The translations under genes were made by a program, and so were the position numbers. The notes under the pieces are model-generated. The model did no database searches. It saw only the letters and a list, made by a program, of their open reading frames with translations, and was not told the DNA's origin. DNA of 52,476 bases, from positions 1 to 52,476 of the forward strand of contig CADCCB010000035.1 in assembly GCA_902799905.1 (NCBI GenBank), written 5' to 3'. Below, piece by piece: positions 22,811-32,600 of the stretch (position 1 is the first letter of the stretch; every line of letters starts with the position of its first letter). The stretch is from an uncultured Prevotellaceae bacterium (GTDB taxonomy: Bacteria; Bacteroidota; Bacteroidia; Bacteroidales; Bacteroidaceae).

Positions 22811-23005
22811 TTAGTTTTCCTCGGCTGTACGGAGTTGCTGTACGTAAACGGCATGCTCCATCTTCAGGCGCTTCAAGACAGAAGGTTTGTCGAATTGTTG
22901 ACGACGACGCAGTTCCTTCACCACACCTGTCTTTTCAAACTTTCTCTTAAACTTCTTGAGGGCCTTTTCGATGTTCTCGCCTTCTTTTACCGGTACAATA
23001 ATCAT
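22811..23005 (-). CDS. rpsU: Ribosomal protein S21
   Basis: 64 aa from MIIVPVKEGENIEKALKKFKR. An upstream extension to 23107 adds residues unlike S21. S21 sits near the anti-Shine-Dalgarno region of the 30S subunit. The basic C-terminus and RRRQQFDKPSVLKR segment are typical of the Bacteroidetes form. Confidence 0.93.
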   Translation of the reverse strand: MIIVPVKEGENIEKALKKFKRKFEKTGVVKELRRRQQFDKPSVLKRLKMEHAVYVQQLRTAEEN

Positions 23006-23174
23006 ACTGTTTTTTGATTTTAAATTGTTTAAATTGTTATACATTAGTGCATAGTTCGGGCATAGCGCACACGAAATGCGGCTGCAAAGGTACAACCTTT
23101 TCGCCAAATAGCCAAGTTTTTGGCCATCTTTTTGCTATTTAGGACCTTTTTTGGCCCCTTTTTCGTCTCTTTTC

Positions 23175-23957
23175 CTATGATTCTTGTAGCAGTTCCGTCA
23201 ATGTTGCCTCCAGTTCTTCCGCTGAAAGACGAAGGTTGAAACTGCCGTTTCGGGCTATCGAGATGCCACCCGTCTCCTCCGACACAACGATGCAAAGTGC
23301 ATCACTCTCCTGCGACATGCCCAAGGCAGCACGATGGCGCAAGCCGAGTTCCTTAGGTATGTCCAGATCGTGGCTCACGGGCAATATGCATCCGGCAGAC
23401 TTGATGCGACGTTTGCTGATAACCACAGCACCGTCGTGGAGTGGAGAATTCTTGAAGAAGATATTCTCTATCAGACGTTGACTGATAGCCGCATCGATGA
23501 CCTCGCCCGTATTCACGATGTCGTCGAGGGGCACGTTGCGTTCGATGACGATGAGTGCCCCCACCCTGCCCTTCGACATCGACATGGCTGCCATCACAAT
23601 GGGCATGATGACGTCCTTCTGGGCAGCATCGTCACTATTCTCCGAACGATGGAGCGAGAAGAACTTAGCCAGGGTGCGCACGCGGCGATGGGCTCCCAGA
23701 TCATAGAGGAACTTGCGTATGTCTTCCTGGAAAATAACGATGATGGCGATGAAACCCACCGACACCAGTTTGTCGAGGATGGAGCCCAGCAGTCGCATCT
23801 CCAGCACCTGCGACACAAAGACCCAGAAGACGATGAAGATGATGATGCCCACAAACACGTTCATCGAGCGTGACTCATGCATCACCCTGTAGATATAGTA
23901 CAACATCACTGCCACGAGCAGGATGTCGATGAAGTCTTTCAGTCCAAACTCTATCAT
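23175..23957 (-). CDS. cdaA: Diadenylate cyclase (CdaA type)
   Basis: 260 aa from the ATG at 23957. Three N-terminal membrane segments (about 10-25, 33-50, 60-77) precede the DAC domain. The catalytic DGA is at 175-177 and RHR at 207-209. The enzyme makes cyclic di-AMP from two ATP at the membrane, a messenger for osmotic and cell-wall control. Its ATG overlaps the folP stop (ATGA), so the two genes are translationally coupled. The nearby cell-wall gene murF fits a common association of this family with wall synthesis genes. Confidence 0.93.
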   Translation of the reverse strand: MIEFGLKDFIDILLVAVMLYYIYRVMHESRSMNVFVGIIIFIVFWVFVSQVLEMRLLGSILDKLVSVGFIAIIVIFQEDIRKFLYDLGAHRRVRTLAKFFSLHRSENSDDAAQKDVIMPIVMAAMSMSKGRVGALIVIERNVPLDDIVNTGEVIDAAISQRLIENIFFKNSPLHDGAVVISKRRIKSAGCILPVSHDLDIPKELGLRHRAALGMSQESDALCIVVSEETGGISIARNGSFNLRLSAEELEATLTELLQES

Positions 23958-24757
23958 GGTCGGTCGTTCATCATATTGACTATTTTCACGCACTCCACAG
24001 CCTCCCTCACATCGTGCACCCTCAGGATGCTCGCCCCCTTCATCAGGGCAACGGTGTTCAGAGCCGTCGTACCGTTAAGAGCCTCTGCAGGCGACATGTC
24101 CAGCAGGCGGTATATCATCGACTTGCGCGAGATGCCCACCAGCACGGGCAGATCCATCACATGAAGGCGCTCCAACTGGTTCATCATCTCGTAGTTCTGC
24201 TCCAGCGTCTTGCCGAAGCCGAAGCCAGGATCCAGTATGATGTCCTTCTGTCCCAGGTCGCGCAGCATCTGCACCTTCTGGGCAAAGGCCAGCAGCGTCT
24301 CACGGAGTGTGGGCTGTACAGACATTAATATATAAGGTACGCCTAAACGTGCCACCATGCGGAACATCAGCGGTGCCTCGCCCTCGCTGACGTCGTTGAC
24401 GATATCGGCACCAAATTCCTCCACCGCCATCCGCGCCACATCCGGCCTGAACGTGTCGATGCTCACGGCTGCCTCCGGCTGCTCACGACGCACCACGGCA
24501 AGTGCCGCCCTCATCCGGGCCATCTCCTCCTGCTCCGGCACCTCCGTGGCACCTGGCCTCGTCGAATAAGCACCCACGTCGATGATCCCGCCACCCTGCG
24601 CCACTATCTCGTTCGCCCGTTCGGCTATCTCATGTTCCGTCTGCCGCCTGCTGCCTGCAAAGAACGAGTCTGGCGTGGCATTCAGTATGCCCATCACCAC
24701 CGGCTCACTCAAGTCCATCAGTCGTCCCTTGATATTCAGCGTATATTGCATCTTCAC
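23954..24757 (-). CDS. folP: Dihydropteroate synthase
   Basis: 267 aa. Condenses p-aminobenzoate with the pterin pyrophosphate in folate synthesis and is the sulfonamide target. Signature segments: MGILNATPDSFF (22-33), GAYSTRPGA, DIVNDVS and DPGFGFGKTLEQN. Divergently oriented from murF, with a TAAATTTG -7-like box at 24771-24778 that may be its promoter (the -33 spacing is less ideal). Confidence 0.95.
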   Translation of the reverse strand: MKMQYTLNIKGRLMDLSEPVVMGILNATPDSFFAGSRRQTEHEIAERANEIVAQGGGIIDVGAYSTRPGATEVPEQEEMARMRAALAVVRREQPEAAVSIDTFRPDVARMAVEEFGADIVNDVSEGEAPLMFRMVARLGVPYILMSVQPTLRETLLAFAQKVQMLRDLGQKDIILDPGFGFGKTLEQNYEMMNQLERLHVMDLPVLVGISRKSMIYRLLDMSPAEALNGTTALNTVALMKGASILRVHDVREAVECVKIVNMMNDRP

Positions 24758-24893
24758 TTTCTTTTGCCTGCAAATTTAGCCATTTATTTCCAATTATCAG
24801 CAACAAAACGGAAAAAACTGCACAAAAGTGGTATTTCCTGCCTTCTTTGACGACAGGCACTCCGAAATCATCAGCATATTCTTCGACGCATTC

Positions 24894-24924
24894 TTGGCTA
24901 TTTGGAAAATAATTCATACTTTTG
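24894..24924 (+). promoter_or_regulatory. murF promoter
   Basis: TTG, 20 bp, TACTTTTG on the plus strand. The predicted start is near 24931, 17 nt before the chosen murF ATG, which supports the shorter start. Confidence 0.65.
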
Positions 24925-24947
24925 CACTCAGAAAAGTGACTACGACT

Positions 24948-26321
24948 ATGGACATCAAGGAACTATACAAACTGTACCAGCAACATCCGTGCATCACGAC
25001 GGACTCGCGCGACTGCCCCGAAGGGAGCATTTTCCTCGCTTTGAAAGGCGAAAAGTTCAATGGCAATCTGTATGCTCTTCAGGCTGTGGAAAAGGGCTGC
25101 GCCTACGCCATTATCGATGAAGAAAGCGAAGAAGTAAAAGCGAAGAGTGAAGAATTGGCTGCCACCCTCCATTACAATCCGATTATCAAGGTCTCCGACA
25201 CGTTGCAGACCTACAAGGACCTGGCACGCGAGCACCGCCGCCAGTTCAACATCCCCGTCATCGGCATCACCGGCACCAACGGCAAGACCACTACGAAGGA
25301 ACTCATCAAGGCCGTGCTCTCCGAGAAATACAACGTGCTGGCCACTGAGGGCAACTTCAACAACGACGTAGGCGTACCCAAGACCCTCTTCCGCCTGACC
25401 AAGGAGCATGAGATAGCCATCATCGAGATGGGAGCCAGTCATCCCGGCGACATCAAGACACTGGTGGAGACGGCAGAACCTACATGCGGACTGATCACCA
25501 ATGTGGGACGCGCCCACCTGCAGGGCTTTGGCTCGTTCGAGGGGGTGGTGAAGACCAAGGGTGAACTCTACGACTTCCTGCGAGGACGCGAGGATGGCTT
25601 GGTATTCATCAATGCCGACAACGATTACCTGGTGGACATGCTCACCGACGAGATGTGGTGCACCCCCTACTCCACCGACCCAGAGAAGCAGTACTCGTGC
25701 ATCTCGGGCGAGGTCATCGCCTGCGACCCGCTGCTGAAATTCCGCTGGCGCAAGCCGCTGTCCGAACTGGAGGAGACGGGAGCCTCGCAGAAGTGGCACA
25801 AGGTACAGACGAACCTGATAGGTGCCTACAACATTGACAACCTGCTGGCAGCCATCGCCGTCGGCATCAACTTCGGCGTAGACCGCAAGCAGATATGCCA
25901 CGCCCTGGAGAACTACGTGCCCACGAACAACCGCTCGCAACTGGTCAATACAGGCCACAACCGCCTCATCGTCGATGCCTATAACGCCAACCCGTCGAGC
26001 ATGGCGGCTGCCCTGGAGAACTTCCAGATGGTGGAGGTCCTACAAGGCGAGACGAAGATGGCCATACTGGGTGACATGCGCGAACTGGGAGAGGTCAGCG
26101 AAGAGGAGCACCAGAAGACTGTCGACCTGCTGGCCGCCTCAAGTTTGGAGAATGTTTGGCTGGTGGGCGAGGAGTTCGGCAAGACACGCTGCAACTTCCG
26201 TAAGTTCAAGGACGTGGAAGAGGTCAAGGCCGAGATTCAGAAAGCACGACCAGAGGGACACCTCATTCTCATCAAAGGCTCCAACGGCACCAAACTGTAC
26301 CAACTGCCAGAACTGCTTTGA
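24948..26321 (+). CDS. murF: UDP-N-acetylmuramoyl-tripeptide--D-alanyl-D-alanine ligase
   Basis: 457 aa from the ATG at 24948. The upstream 40 codons of open frame overlap the promoter and are not protein-like. MurF adds D-Ala-D-Ala to the peptidoglycan precursor using ATP. GTNGKTTT at 109-116 is the Mur ligase P-loop, and the N-terminal CITTDSR and AIIEMGASHPGDI segments are typical. It is the last chromosomal protein gene before the prophage. Confidence 0.95.
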   Translation: MDIKELYKLYQQHPCITTDSRDCPEGSIFLALKGEKFNGNLYALQAVEKGCAYAIIDEESEEVKAKSEELAATLHYNPIIKVSDTLQTYKDLAREHRRQFNIPVIGITGTNGKTTTKELIKAVLSEKYNVLATEGNFNNDVGVPKTLFRLTKEHEIAIIEMGASHPGDIKTLVETAEPTCGLITNVGRAHLQGFGSFEGVVKTKGELYDFLRGREDGLVFINADNDYLVDMLTDEMWCTPYSTDPEKQYSCISGEVIACDPLLKFRWRKPLSELEETGASQKWHKVQTNLIGAYNIDNLLAAIAVGINFGVDRKQICHALENYVPTNNRSQLVNTGHNRLIVDAYNANPSSMAAALENFQMVEVLQGETKMAILGDMRELGEVSEEEHQKTVDLLAASSLENVWLVGEEFGKTRCNFRKFKDVEEVKAEIQKARPEGHLILIKGSNGTKLYQLPELL

Positions 26322-26389
26322 ACGCAAGAAAGGTATTCAGGCCAAGACCACGCTTTTTCGTTACACTCGCAAATTTTTCAAGAAAAAAC

Positions 26390-26420
26390 TTGTGGAATAT
26401 CAGAAAATGTTGTACCTTTG
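26390..26420 (+). promoter_or_regulatory. Promoter of tRNA-Pro
   Basis: TTG, 20 bp, TACCTTTG on the plus strand, about 65 bp upstream of the mature tRNA 5' end. The intervening leader holds a CCGGTTT/AAACCGG inverted repeat. Confidence 0.7.
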
Positions 26421-26483
26421 CAGCCGGTTTCATCAAAAACCGGCTGCGATTATGGGCTGCACCATAATAGCACAGAAAAAAAT

Positions 26484-26559
26484 CGGGATGTAGCGCAGTT
26501 GGTAGCGCACTACGTTCGGGACGTAGGGGTCGGGCGTTCGAGTCGCCTCATCCCGACCA
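26484..26559 (+). tRNA. tRNA-Pro (CGG), likely prophage attachment site
   Basis: 76 nt including an encoded CCA. Acceptor CGGGATG/CATCCCG, anticodon stem CTACG/CGTAG, loop TTCGGGA. An integrase gene begins 131 bp downstream, so the 3' part of this tRNA (or the adjoining terminator) is the probable attB-derived junction. No second copy of the tRNA 3' end was seen before the window ends. Confidence 0.95.
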
Positions 26560-26569
26560 AAATCTCTGA

Positions 26570-26595
26570 AAACCGCCATAAACAGGCGGTTTTTC
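26570..26595 (+). terminator. Terminator after tRNA-Pro
   Basis: AAACCGCC-ATAAACA-GGCGGTTTTT hairpin with T-run on the plus strand, 11 bp after the tRNA. If the crossover is in the tRNA, this is a phage-carried replacement terminator. Confidence 0.8.
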
Positions 26596-26615
26596 CTTTG
26601 GTCGCCAGTCAAGGG

Positions 26616-26634
26616 TCGGACGCAACTCGGACGC
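26616..26634. repeat. Paired TCGGACGC direct repeats near the attachment site
   Basis: Two identical 8-bp copies (26616-26623, 26627-26634), 11 bp apart start to start, lie between the tRNA and the integrase. This is a plausible position for integrase arm-type or excisionase binding sites. A perfect 12-bp palindrome CTAAAAATTTAG lies at 26674-26685 just before the integrase ATG. Confidence 0.4.
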
Positions 26635-26690
26635 GATCAAAACACTTGGCGGTAAAATCTCATCATCCATCGCGCTAAAAATTTAGGGCA

Positions 26691-27875
26691 ATGGATAAAA
26701 AAATTTTTAGTTTAAATTCAGGAAGCGGAGTAAATAAAACGAAATTATGGACTCCTCCGGCATACCACAAAGGCAAGGAAAACTACGTAGACTTCTATGC
26801 CTTTGACCCTGCAACTGGGCGCTTGCGTAGAAAGAAGATCATGCTCGATCACTTGAAAAGTGTGAGAGCCAGGAATTCCTATGCTCGATCACTCGTCGAA
26901 GAACTGACCCAGAAACTAGTTAGGGGTTGGAACCCATGGGTAGAGTTAAAGGCAGGAGCACAGTTTACTTCCTGGAAAGAGGTCTGCACACTATACAGGC
27001 AATATGTCACGAAACTATATAACGACTCTTCCTTCCGCGAAGAGACCATGCGTGACTACCTCTCGAGACTTGGCATTCTTGAGAGATGGGAAGGAATAGA
27101 AAAGTTTAGCATCTACTACCCATACCAGATAGACGAATATGTTATCTCCCAGTTCATGGACTACCTCCTGATAGAGAGAAACAATGCGCCTCTTACCTAT
27201 AACAACTATTTATCATGGCTTCATTCCTTTTTTAAATGGATGAAGACCAGGCGATATATTCATGATGACCCTACTGAAGGGCTCGAGAGGATTAAGCGAA
27301 GGCAAGGGAAAAACCGAACCGTTATTCCCGATGGCCATCTGATTGCCATTCGAGAATACCTGGAAAAGAACAACAGGCACTTCCTCCTGGCATGTTACAT
27401 CTTACATTATATGTTCGTTCGCCCCCATGAGATGTCGTTGCTCAGGATCCGGGACTTCCAGATAGAGAAAAAGACACTCCTGCTTTACGATAACCAAACA
27501 AAGAACCGGCAAAATGCCGTAGTGACTTTGCCTGACCATATTGTAAGGTTGATGATCGACCTGAAGGTTTTCGACAATCCCGGTCACTACTATCTCTTTG
27601 GGGACAAATGCAAGCCAAGTGAAGAATGGCGTGACTCCAAGCAGTTCCGTGACTACTGGAACCATCATGTTCGCAAGGATCTTAAACTCCCTGCAGAATA
27701 TAAGTTCTACAGTCTGAAAGACACAGGCATCACGAACATGCTGCGCTCGAACACTGACCCCATCAGCGTAAGGGATCAGGCTCGACATTCCTCCCTGCTC
27801 ATCACGAATACCTACACGCCTTTGGACATCAAAGAGGCAAATCCTCTTATTCTCTCCTATAAAGGTGTACTCTGA
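26691..27875 (+). CDS. int: Phage tyrosine integrase
   Basis: 394 aa. The N-terminus resembles the arm-binding domain of Bacteroidetes integrases, a SAM-like core-binding domain spans about 95-200, and the catalytic domain follows. Visible catalytic positions are R244 (FVRPHE), K271, H366 (DQARHSS) and Y375 (TNTYTP). At the usual HxxR the protein reads YxxK (Y340, K343), and the next residue is Asp rather than His. It lies next to tRNA-Pro and is the only plus-strand phage gene, converging on the tail operon. Function: integration and excision at the tRNA. Confidence 0.92.
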   Translation: MDKKIFSLNSGSGVNKTKLWTPPAYHKGKENYVDFYAFDPATGRLRRKKIMLDHLKSVRARNSYARSLVEELTQKLVRGWNPWVELKAGAQFTSWKEVCTLYRQYVTKLYNDSSFREETMRDYLSRLGILERWEGIEKFSIYYPYQIDEYVISQFMDYLLIERNNAPLTYNNYLSWLHSFFKWMKTRRYIHDDPTEGLERIKRRQGKNRTVIPDGHLIAIREYLEKNNRHFLLACYILHYMFVRPHEMSLLRIRDFQIEKKTLLLYDNQTKNRQNAVVTLPDHIVRLMIDLKVFDNPGHYYLFGDKCKPSEEWRDSKQFRDYWNHHVRKDLKLPAEYKFYSLKDTGITNMLRSNTDPISVRDQARHSSLLITNTYTPLDIKEANPLILSYKGVL

Positions 27876-27883
27876 ATTATGTC

Positions 27884-29659
27884 CTAGGATTCGATTAATT
27901 CCCAGAAATAGCCTGTCATAAGGCGTTCCAATTCTCCGTCTATTATACTTGCTTCTATCTTCTCACAAGCAAAGTGCTTACCTTGCACAACAAATATATT
28001 TGTCGGGTCTGGTATAGTGTCAGACAGGAACCTGAACATGTGCTTCACCTTATGAGAACACATAAAAGTTTTCTTGTGGAGTTGACCAAGGTAAAACTCA
28101 TAACCAGACAACTCGTTCAACGAGAAACTCCACTTTTTCCTGTTGTTCGTCAACTGCTGCTTATAGCCATAGTCCGTAAATGACAGATGTATAGGGAATG
28201 TCACCAATCTGGATCCTCGGTCATTTACTGCCTTTATATTCTCTTTCCTGCCATCTACAAACACAACCCTCATTGTGTCAGACTTGTCAGATTCGTCTAT
28301 AATAGACTTCGTTCCCTCCACCAGTTCCTGGAGTGTCGGTGTCTCGCTTTTACCAGAAGATGGGGCGAAGAAATTACTCAATCCAAATGGGTTCTCGATA
28401 GAAGGCATGTGAACGCTGAATTTCAGTGTGTCCATTGCTCCAGCCCAGAAGTCATAGACATATGCTATTGTACATTCCACATCCTCTTCCATTAAGGCCG
28501 GCGATATCTTCAGTTTTACACTGTCGGCATCTGCATATCTTTTGAGCGGATTAAAAGGTGCTATTCTTCTCAGTTCGTACTGGTCTTCTCCTGTATTCCA
28601 TCCCACATATTTCTCTCCGTTCACCTCGTAGATCTTGTGCATCCTTGTTTCCTGGTTATCGGAACGGAAGGCATTTTCCATTGCTCCGGCATTTGGATAT
28701 CTCACCGTACTCTGGGCTTGATCTAGAATTTCGTCATCTATAATATCCAGACCTCCAGAGTCCATATCGAACTCGACGTTCTTGTTCATCACGCCTTCCG
28801 CTTCATCCTCTTCCGAATAATCAACCTGATACTCTTCTCTCGGTTCAATCTCTGTGGTCGGATTATTGGCAAAGGCACTTATAGGAACAAGTTTGAGCGA
28901 CTTATTCCCCGTTTTTGTGAAAGTGCATCCAAAGAAATTCTGGAACTCCTTAAAGAACTCCTTGACAGTCCAGTGGGGAAGTTTCTTCCCAAGGTTCCCC
29001 TGAACCGGCGTAACAATATAAATACAACGGCAAGCCTCCGGCAAATAGGAAAGATCCAGAGTGTAACCTATCTTGCTTGCTACTAACGATGCAATATCAA
29101 TAAGCCTCGGACAGTCGCTGATATATGGAAAACCACGGCCAATCAATATATCTGACGCACCTAAGTTAACAACTGCGTCATTCGTACTGTCGAGCATAAT
29201 TACCCCATATCCAAGGTGGTTATCGCCTACGATGTTGCCATAATCCATACTGTTGTACGAACCGAAAGAATGAACCAATAAGTTATAACCCTCCTTCTCG
29301 TTTACAATCCTGTCAATATACAGACCCTCTTGTTCGCTTGACATTTTTAATGCAGATACGCCACTGGCTATTTGCACCTTCACCTGCTGTTCTGTGGACT
29401 GTACGATATGAGCCGTGCCCTCCATGATTACAGAATTATTGCACATCAGCCTGCTTGTGAACTCCCGATAAGACTTGGATACATTCTTACGTTGGATACT
29501 GCCAAAGACATTCCTGTTCTGGACGATGTCAAGTGGTATTGCAACATCCAGCGTGTAAGAGTCTGACAGGGTGAAATATGGATTTTCCTTTGTGATCCTT
29601 ATTTCTTGTGCGTCGTCGATGATCACTTCTTTTTCATCCAGGAATAACTGTACTGCCAT
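27884..29659 (-). CDS. Phage tail protein downstream of the tape measure
   Basis: 591 aa. No family is recognised with certainty. The start MAVQLFLDEKEVIIDDAQEIRITKENPYFTLSDS suggests a beta-rich domain, and the bulk is soluble with no signal peptide or membrane segment. In siphophages the gene after the tape measure usually encodes the distal tail or baseplate hub protein, which is the best guess here from position only. It begins 2 bp after the tape-measure stop and ends 8 bp from the convergent integrase gene. No strong terminator is visible in the 8-bp gap. Confidence 0.7.
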   Translation of the reverse strand: MAVQLFLDEKEVIIDDAQEIRITKENPYFTLSDSYTLDVAIPLDIVQNRNVFGSIQRKNVSKSYREFTSRLMCNNSVIMEGTAHIVQSTEQQVKVQIASGVSALKMSSEQEGLYIDRIVNEKEGYNLLVHSFGSYNSMDYGNIVGDNHLGYGVIMLDSTNDAVVNLGASDILIGRGFPYISDCPRLIDIASLVASKIGYTLDLSYLPEACRCIYIVTPVQGNLGKKLPHWTVKEFFKEFQNFFGCTFTKTGNKSLKLVPISAFANNPTTEIEPREEYQVDYSEEDEAEGVMNKNVEFDMDSGGLDIIDDEILDQAQSTVRYPNAGAMENAFRSDNQETRMHKIYEVNGEKYVGWNTGEDQYELRRIAPFNPLKRYADADSVKLKISPALMEEDVECTIAYVYDFWAGAMDTLKFSVHMPSIENPFGLSNFFAPSSGKSETPTLQELVEGTKSIIDESDKSDTMRVVFVDGRKENIKAVNDRGSRLVTFPIHLSFTDYGYKQQLTNNRKKWSFSLNELSGYEFYLGQLHKKTFMCSHKVKHMFRFLSDTIPDPTNIFVVQGKHFACEKIEASIIDGELERLMTGYFWELIES

Positions 29660-29661
29660 AC

Positions 29662-32600
29662 CTATTTATTCTTTAACATGTTATTCAATCTCTTTTGCTG
29701 GGCATTCAGGCCGTTTGAGCCTGTCAGCACAACATTCGCTTCTATAGGATCCTTAAGTCTGTCTAACAGCAAATAGGTTGCAGTACCGCTTGCCTCCAGT
29801 ACTTCTCTAAGTTCCTCATTGTCGTTATTTATATTAACCACCGGGGCAACAACAGCAGCCGCGGCAGGGCCTCCCATAACATTGGTCACATCTTCAGCCC
29901 TAAGCGATCCAACACGATTGTTACGCTGCGCCTGGTCTATCAGGCTAAGCACAGGCATCAGATCAGGATTGTTTACTGCCTGATGATTGGCGACGAACTC
30001 GCCTTCATGAACCACACCAGCCTCCTTTCTATACTGGCGGCCACCTGTGAAGCCACCTTCATAGTAGCCTGCCTCCTCTGCTTCATGCTGCTTCTTAATG
30101 GTAGCAATCTGCAGGGCACCTGCAGCAAGAGCAAGGCCAGCGGCAATAGGTGCGAGCGTAGGACCCACGACAGGAATTGCTGCAGCAGAAGAATAGGCGT
30201 TGATCGCAGCAAGTGCGGTCGATGCCGTAGCCTGAGCCAATTCTATAACCATAGCCTTCTTGTTGGCCTGAGATTTGGCTTTTGCAATCTCCTTATCCCT
30301 CTCTTTCTCCAGCTGCTCCTTTTTCTTTGTGTTGTTGCCTGCTGCTGCTATCTGCTTGTCGTAGTTAGCGGTAATCTTTGCCACTTCCAGATCACTGCAG
30401 GCCTGGGCGTAGTTGCTGGCTGCAGACATAAGTGAGTTGATGGTGCTATATGCGGCCTGTGCCCCTGCCACAATGGTCTGCATCGTCTCAGCATCCAACT
30501 GTCGCTTAGCCTCCTGGTACTCACGGTTATTCTCGTAGTCCTCCCCATAGAGGGCCTTCAGTTGTTCATTGATCATCTTCTGCTGACTGACAGCCTGACT
30601 AACGGAGAATATGCCGGAGGCTGCATCGTTCCCTGCAGAGACTGATTCTGCACCTGCCTTCTTCTTGGCTATATCAAGTGCTTTGCCTGCCTTTTTCTTG
30701 ATGCTGTTATCCTCATTCTGACTGGCGGCCAGTTCTTCATACTTCATCTTGATGTGCTCGATGATGGCATCGTGCTCCTCCTTTGTCATCTGTCCCGTTG
30801 TAAGGAGTGCGCCATAGAAAGACTCTGCACCTTTCATCTCAACCTCCATCATACGCTTATAGTCCATCATGCCGGCTTCCTCCCTGTACTTAGAAAGTCG
30901 CTGCATCCAACTCTGCTCCAGTTCAAATTGGTGCTGACGTTCTTTCTGCTGGATTTGTTGCTCTATTTCAATCCATTCTTTCGAGCCATTTTGATAGAGG
31001 TTCTGCTTTTGTTTCAGATAGGCAATGTCACTCTCGAAAAGCGATTCGTTCAAAGAGTCCTCGTCTTTAATACCCTTACGGGCGTACTCCATCCTGATGT
31101 TGTGCTCCCTGACATATTTCTCCTGCAGAAGTTTATTGTCCTTCTGCTTGTTCTGCCACTGGTTGTATTCCTGTTCGTCCCTCTCCTGCTGAAGTAAGGC
31201 CTTCTTGTATTCCTTGGAGTTCTCCCCATAGATGCTTTTCAACTTGTCATAGTAGTCCTGTGTCAGGCTATGGCGCTTCTCCATGTAGTCTGTGTACGAA
31301 GTAAGGCCTTGCCTGTACGAAAGCATCTCACATGCCAGTTCCTCCTGATAGGTAGCCTTTGCTTCATCGGCACGTTCTTTCAGTTTTCTTTGTCTTTCCT
31401 TTTCGCGCTTGTCCGCTTCCTTTTCTTCTTTCCTGGAACCGCTTGTCCCATTTAAAGAATCAAGTTTTCCTTGAGCCTCTTTTACCGCCTTCTCCGCATC
31501 TTCTATGGCAGAAGCAGTTGAATTAGCGTCTTCGCGAAGTTCCTTGAGTTTCCTTTTCCGCTCCTTGATTTCCTCCTCCCAATATCCTTTCGTGTCATAT
31601 TGGTTTTTATTGCTGCCACTTCCAATATTACCCTCTATTTCTCTTAGGGCTTTTCCCTGTTCTGCAAGACGCTCATGAATGTAATCCTTAACGTAGTCAT
31701 CATCCAATTCAGCCTGTATGGCGTCGATGATTTCTTGCTGCTCTTTGATAACCCTCTCCTGAATCCTGGTTTGTCTATTTGAAATTTTTACGTCAAATCC
31801 ACCTTCATCATTCCGGATATACTCATGCTGTTCCTGGCTACCAAACATGATATAGTTGAATGTATCCATCCAAGTCCATTCGACTTCTCCATTCTCAGCA
31901 TCCTCCTTTTTCTTCATTGCCTCTTTGAGCCTCTCCATCTTCAACTCATTCTTGATTCTATTTTGGAGAGCCTTATTATACAATTCGAGTGTATCCTTTG
32001 CCTTTCCTGTTTTTATATCCTCTTCTGTCAGGTTTCCCAGATGCTCTTTCATCAAGCGACCGTTGATTTCCTCCAACAGTTCCCTACGCTTGTCAGTTGA
32101 GATGTTTGATAAGTCAAGTTGTCTTATCAACTGCTCCATTTCAGCCGTCTCGTCTACGGCATTTTTCTTTGATTCGTTCTCAATATCGTTTAAAACGTTC
32201 TGGGCCTTTGATGCCTCATTGCTTGCTTTTGCTAAATCATATATAATGGCAACAAGGACGGCTGCTGCAGCAGCAGCGGCAGCATAAGGATTAGTTGCCA
32301 ATACCTTATAGAACTGTTTTACACTTGATGTGACAGCATCTATAGCAGGTTTAAGGGCTTTATGCCAAGTAACACTTGCTATTGTCTGTATGTTCCATAA
32401 CACAATTGAAGCAGTCAGTGTTATAATTGCTGTCTTGAAGTCGTATATGAACTTCATTAACACGGACAGTCCCTTCACTAAGAGGGATCCAGAACTTATC
32501 GTGTATTTCACAACAGGCAGCAGTCTTTCTCCAAGTTCAATTGTCATTTCCTGGAATGCCTTCTTGCACTTGTCAATTCTTGCCTGAACAGTGTTATTCA

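Noticed and set aside
26691-27875. Mu-like transposable phage (hankyphage type), suggested by DGR and Bacteroidales tail genes
   Set aside because: The visible element carries a tyrosine integrase beside a tRNA and no DDE transposase, so site-specific integration is more likely.
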